Assembly: GCF_024609765.1 (NCBI RefSeq)
Contig: NZ_JANFDG010000033.1
Span: 1 to 56,594, forward strand
DNA: 56,594 nucleotides
Source of the DNA: Shinella pollutisoli
GTDB lineage: Bacteria; Pseudomonadota; Alphaproteobacteria; Rhizobiales; Rhizobiaceae
Direction of reading: 5' to 3'
Under the pieces are notes generated by a model. That model was not told the DNA's origin. It did not search any database and worked only from the letters and a program-made list of their open reading frames with translations. Positions 53,355 to 56,594 of the stretch are shown here, one piece after another (positions within the stretch are counted from its first letter, which is position 1; every line of letters starts with the position of its first letter). The translations under genes and the position numbers were made by a program.

Positions 53355-53406
53355 GCTGAAGCAATTCCAGGAAAAGCGTGCGACGGCTTTCCGTCCGGAC
53401 TTGCGA
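53355..53406. repeat. Imperfect palindromic repeat of a common rhizobial type
   Basis: CTGAAGCAATTCCAGGAAAAGC...GCTTTCCGTCCGGACTTGC, split here by its loop, forms a long imperfect hairpin. Similar sequences are frequent between rhizobial genes. It lies in the 205-base gap upstream of the virulence-factor-family gene. Confidence 0.6.
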
Positions 53407-53468
53407 AAAGAGGAGGAGCGTTTCCGCGGTTCGGAGAAACACGCAGACGCTCCGGGAGAACATTCGAC

Positions 53469-53771
53469 ATGGCAGACCGCATCATCGTCTACTGGCGCGA
53501 CATTCCCGCCCAGGTCATCGTCAAGCAGGGCCGCAGGAGCGCCAAGCGGGAACTCTCGCTGCGCTTCACCGAGGCGATCGACATGTGCGCCATGCGCACC
53601 GGCGCCTCTGAGACCGACGACTACCTCGCCGACTGGCGCAAGGCCGATCCGGTCCCGGTCTCCGACGACCTGGAGGCGGAGGCCGACAAGACCGCCGCCG
53701 AGCTCGAAGCCGCCTACGACCGCGAGCGCCTCGTCGCCCTCGTCAAGGCCGGGGGGCGCGAGAATGGCTGA
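53469..53771 (+). CDS. 'Virulence factor' family small protein
   Basis: A 100-residue protein starting with RIIVYWRDIPAQVIVKQG and ending in an acidic helix. It matches what databases call the virulence factor family, a name without known biochemistry. Its stop overlaps metV by eight bases, so it is translated with the C1 genes, which argues against a dedicated virulence role. Confidence 0.8.
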   Translation: MADRIIVYWRDIPAQVIVKQGRRSAKRELSLRFTEAIDMCAMRTGASETDDYLADWRKADPVPVSDDLEAEADKTAAELEAAYDRERLVALVKAGGRENG

Positions 53772-54339
53772 CCCGAAGCCCGGCAACGCCGCGCCGGCGA
53801 AGAAGGCCGCGACCGGCGCCTACACGCCGGCCGGCGTCTCGCCGAACCGCCGTGCCCGCCGCAAATACACCGTGCGGCTCTGGGCGGTGCGCCACTCGCG
53901 CTTCTTCGAGTGGTTCTACAACCGCTTCGCCGCCGCCTTCCTGCTGCTCCATCCCGTCTGGAAGTTCTTCGGCTACGAACGGGTGGAACGGCCGATCACC
54001 TTCGTCGAGCGTCACGTGAAGGACTTCCTGTTCGACTGTCGCATGTGCGGCCAGTGCGCGCTGTCGTCGACCGGCATGTCCTGCCCGATGAACTGTCCGA
54101 AACAGTTGAGGAACGGTCCCTGCGGCGGCGTCCGCGCCAACGGCCATTGCGAGGTCGAGCCGGACATGCCCTGCGTCTGGGTCCAGGCGTGGAAGGGCTC
54201 GCGCAACATGGTCCGGGGAGACGCCATCATGAACGTGCAGAAGCCGGTGAACCAGTCGCTGCGCGAAACCTCCTCCTGGCTGCGGGTGACGGCGGAAGCC
54301 GCCGCCGCCCGCGAGGCCGCCGCCGGAAAGGACGCCTGA
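53764..54339 (+). CDS. metV: MetV-like methylenetetrahydrofolate reductase partner (zinc/Fe-S cysteine motif)
   Basis: A 191-residue protein with the cysteine-rich motif CRMCGQCALSSTGMSCPMNC followed by NGPCGG, characteristic of the MTHFR C-terminal/MetV family. MetV partners MetF in acetogens and links it to electron carriers other than NAD(P)H. metF starts four bases after it. The N-terminal 30 residues are Ala/Pro/Lys-rich. Confidence 0.88.
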   Translation: MADPKPGNAAPAKKAATGAYTPAGVSPNRRARRKYTVRLWAVRHSRFFEWFYNRFAAAFLLLHPVWKFFGYERVERPITFVERHVKDFLFDCRMCGQCALSSTGMSCPMNCPKQLRNGPCGGVRANGHCEVEPDMPCVWVQAWKGSRNMVRGDAIMNVQKPVNQSLRETSSWLRVTAEAAAAREAAAGKDA

Positions 54340-54342
54340 TCC

Positions 54343-55437
54343 ATGGCGCATATCGACGAGAACCCGCTCGGGCCGCACCTGCCGCTCGATCCGCTGCCCG
54401 GCCATTCCTCGCTCGGGCGGCTGGAGCGCGTGCTGCGCCGCGGCGAATTCGCCGTCACGGCCGAGCTCAACCCGCCCGACAGCGCCAACCCGGAGGACGT
54501 CTACCAGCGCGCGGCGATCTTCGACGGCTGGGTCGACGGCATCAACGCGGTCGACGCCTCGGGGGCGAACTGCCACATGTCCTCGGTCGGCATCTGCGCG
54601 CTGCTGACCCGCATGGGCTACGCGCCGATCATGCAGATCGCCTGCCGCGACAAGAACCGCATCGCCATCCAGGGCGACGTGCTGGGTGCCGCCGCCATGG
54701 GCGTGTGCAACATCATGTGCCTCACCGGCGACGGCGTGCAGGCCGGCGACCAGCCGGGCGCCAAGCCCGTCTTCGACCTCGACTGCATGTCGCTCTTGGA
54801 AACCGTGCGCATCATGCGCGACAATGCGAAATTCCTCTCCGGCCGCAAGCTGACGACGCCGCCGAAGGTTTTTCTGGGTGCGGCGATCAATCCGTTCGCG
54901 CCGCCCTACGACTTCCGCCCCTACCGGCTCGCCAAGAAGATCGAGGCCGGCGCGCAGTTCGTGCAGAGCCAGTATTGCTTCGACGTGCCGATGTTCCGCG
55001 AATACATGAAGAAGGTGCGCGACCTCGGCCTCGACGAGAAATGCTTCATCCTCGTCGGCGTCGGGCCGATGGCGTCCGCCAAGACGGCGAAATGGATCCG
55101 CTCCAACGTGCCGGGCATCCATATCCCGGATTCGGTCATCGCGCGCCTCGAAGGCGCCGAGGACCAGAAGAAGGAAGGCAAGCAGCTCTGCATCGACATC
55201 ATCAACGAGGTGAAGGAGATCGAGGGCGTGTCGGGCGTCCACGTCATGGCCTATCGCCAGGAGGAATATGTCGCCGAGATCGTCCACGAGTCGGGCGTGC
55301 TCAAGGGCCGCCAGCCCTGGAAACGCGAGCCGAACCCCGTCGACCAGCTCGTCGCCGAACGCATCGAGGCCGCCCGCAGCGGCCAGGAACAGGACCAGCA
55401 GCAGATGGCGCAGAAAGCCGCCCGTCAGCCGCATTGA
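54343..55437 (+). CDS. metF: Methylenetetrahydrofolate reductase MetF-like
   Basis: A 364-residue FAD barrel enzyme interconverting methyl- and methylene-tetrahydrofolate. Family segments are VTAELNPPDSANPEDV (the Glu being catalytic), IMCLTGDG, FLGAAINPF and GAQFVQSQYCFDV. It is longer than the classic 296-residue MetF. Beside MetV and a methyl-corrinoid system it likely works in the oxidative direction (inference). Confidence 0.92.
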   Translation: MAHIDENPLGPHLPLDPLPGHSSLGRLERVLRRGEFAVTAELNPPDSANPEDVYQRAAIFDGWVDGINAVDASGANCHMSSVGICALLTRMGYAPIMQIACRDKNRIAIQGDVLGAAAMGVCNIMCLTGDGVQAGDQPGAKPVFDLDCMSLLETVRIMRDNAKFLSGRKLTTPPKVFLGAAINPFAPPYDFRPYRLAKKIEAGAQFVQSQYCFDVPMFREYMKKVRDLGLDEKCFILVGVGPMASAKTAKWIRSNVPGIHIPDSVIARLEGAEDQKKEGKQLCIDIINEVKEIEGVSGVHVMAYRQEEYVAEIVHESGVLKGRQPWKREPNPVDQLVAERIEAARSGQEQDQQQMAQKAARQPH

Positions 55438-55462
55438 ACGGAAAGCCAGCCATGTTGGAACA

Positions 55463-55579
55463 CCCCCCTCATCCGCCTGCCGGCACCTTCTCCCCGCCGG
55501 GGAGAAGGGGAAGAACGCCGGCATCTCGTTTCCCTTCTCCCCTCGGGGAGAAGGTGGCCCGAAGGGCCGGATGAGGGGG
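55463..55579. repeat. Rhizobial intergenic palindromic repeat (RIME/REP-like), copy 5
   Basis: Outer arms CCCCCTCATCCG and CGGATGAGGGGG enclose CTTCTCCCC / GGGGAGAAG hairpins. It lies between metF and the pterin methyltransferase gene. Confidence 0.9.
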
Positions 55580-55664
55580 CTCCCGCTCCAGCCGCCGACC
55601 AGCATTGCAACACCGAAAATCGCGCGCTAGACCACACCCAGCGCCCCGCCCAAGAGGACCCTAT

Positions 55665-56594
55665 ATGACCCGTACCATCGTCGCTTCCGCCACCCGCGAG
55701 ATCGTCATCGGCTTCGACCAGCCCTTCTGCGTGATCGGCGAGCGCATCAACCCGACCGGCCGCAAGAAGCTCGCCGCCGAGATGATCGAGGGCAATTTCG
55801 AGACCGTCATCAAGGACGCGCTGGAGCAGGTCGCCGCCGGCGCGACGATGCTCGACATCAATGCGGGCGTCACCTCCGTCAACCCGAACGAGACGGAGCC
55901 GGGCCTCCTGGTGCAGACGCTGGAGATCGTCCAGGGCCTCGTCGACATCCCGCTCGCCATCGACAGTTCGGTGACGGCGGCGATCGAGGCCGGCCTCAAG
56001 GTCGCCAAGGGCCGCCCGCTCGTCAATTCCGTCACCGGCGAGGAGGAGAAGCTCGAGGCCATCCTGCCGCTGGTCAAGAAATACGACGTGCCGGTCGTCG
56101 CCATCTCCAACGACGAATCGGGCATCTCCATGGACCCGGACGTCCGCTTCGCCGTCGCCAAGAAGATCGTCGAGCGCGCCATGGACCACGGCATCAAGCC
56201 GGAGGACGTGGTGGTCGACCCGCTCGTCATGCCGATCGGCGCGCTGGGCGACGCCGGCCGCCAGGTCTTCCAGCTTCTCTATCGCCTGCGCAACGAGCTG
56301 AAGGTCAACACGACCTGCGGCCTCTCCAACATCTCCTTCGGCCTGCCGCACCGCCACGGCATCAATGCCGGCTTCATCCCGATGGTGATCGGCGCGGGCA
56401 TGACCTCCGCCATCATGAACCCCTGCCGACCGCAGGAGATGGAGGCGGTGCGCGCCGCCAACGTCCTGAGCGGCACCGACCCGAACTGCACCAACTGGAT
56501 CATGACCTACCGCGACCACAAGCCCGCCGAGGGCGGCGCCACCGCGGCGGCGGCGCCGGCGGCCGGCGGCGGCGGCCGTCGCGGCGGCCGTGCA
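55665..56594 (+). CDS. Pterin-type methyltetrahydrofolate:corrinoid methyltransferase (partial, runs off the end)
   Basis: 310 codons from ATG 55665, open to the window edge. It is a dihydropteroate-synthase-like barrel (VIGERINPTGRKKLA, MLDINAGV, AIDSSV, NSVTGEEEK, VVDPLVMP, TTCGLSNISFGLP) as in MtgA, MtvA, AcsE and MetH. It should move the methyl group between the corrinoid protein and tetrahydrofolate. After TYRDHKP comes an Ala/Gly/Arg-rich tail that continues past the edge. Confidence 0.93.
   Translation, partial: MTRTIVASATREIVIGFDQPFCVIGERINPTGRKKLAAEMIEGNFETVIKDALEQVAAGATMLDINAGVTSVNPNETEPGLLVQTLEIVQGLVDIPLAIDSSVTAAIEAGLKVAKGRPLVNSVTGEEEKLEAILPLVKKYDVPVVAISNDESGISMDPDVRFAVAKKIVERAMDHGIKPEDVVVDPLVMPIGALGDAGRQVFQLLYRLRNELKVNTTCGLSNISFGLPHRHGINAGFIPMVIGAGMTSAIMNPCRPQEMEAVRAANVLSGTDPNCTNWIMTYRDHKPAEGGATAAAAPAAGGGGRRGGRA

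Noticed and set aside
53469-53771. Dedicated virulence gene
   Set aside because: The name comes from the family label only; the overlap with metV and its C1 surroundings argue for a metabolic role.

Overview
The window is a high-G+C chromosomal segment of an alphaproteobacterium, almost certainly a Rhizobiaceae-type member of the Rhizobiales (Sinorhizobium/Ensifer, Shinella or a close relative). This is inferred from the fixNOQP/fixGHIS clusters with FnrN boxes, the acpXL-lpxXL very-long-chain lipid A cluster, the aerobic cob genes and rhizobial palindromic repeats. No rRNA, tRNA, CRISPR array, prophage or insertion sequence was seen.

Region 1 (1-11310, 16795-19077) is a microaerobic respiration island. 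It holds gnd, fixGHIS (ccoGHIS), a small SRPBCC/VOC pair on the other strand, fixNOQP (ccoNOQP) for cbb3 oxidase, a divergent hemerythrin gene, hemN and fnrN. FNR/FixK-type boxes (TTGAT-N4-ATCAA) lie before ccoG (one mismatch), between ccoN and the hemerythrin gene, and between hemN and fnrN. Embedded in it (11320-16673) is the acpXL-fabZ-KS-KS-adh-lpxXL operon for the 27-hydroxy-C28 acyl chain of rhizobial lipid A; one of its two ketosynthases has lost all catalytic residues.

Region 2 (19115-36932) has an L,D-transpeptidase and then aerobic cobalamin synthesis: cobE-cobA-cobB-cobC-cobD (overlapping), a TSUP permease, and a second unit cbtB-cbtA-cobP-cobW-cobN-cobO led by a cobalamin riboswitch, plus cobQ. 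CobN carries two in-frame insertions of a long palindromic repeat in opposite orientations. A secreted coiled-coil protein with a peptidoglycan-binding domain lies between the riboswitch and cobQ.

Region 3 (37180-47898) is mixed: a 47-codon ORF with a strong terminator, a glycine-betaine binding protein and ABC ATPase without a permease, betaine-homocysteine methyltransferase, an aminotransferase with a YheO/DauR-like regulator, a LysR regulator, a DUF1127 protein, a vWA protein with an ECF sigma factor, and a phosphodiester-glycosidase-like secreted protein.

Region 4 (47935-56594, running off the end) is the most interesting part: an apparent corrinoid-dependent demethylation module in a presumably aerobic organism. 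It contains an MttB-family methyltransferase without an amber codon, its corrinoid protein, a Fe-S protein with CblC/QueG-like features, DUF1638, a formyltransferase-like protein, a 'virulence factor' family protein, MetV, MetF and a pterin-type methyltransferase. The inferred flow is methylated quaternary amine -> corrinoid protein -> tetrahydrofolate -> oxidation through MetF/MetV. Three proteins linked to this pathway carry Arg/Gly-rich tails. The neighbouring B12 and betaine genes would supply cofactor and substrate.
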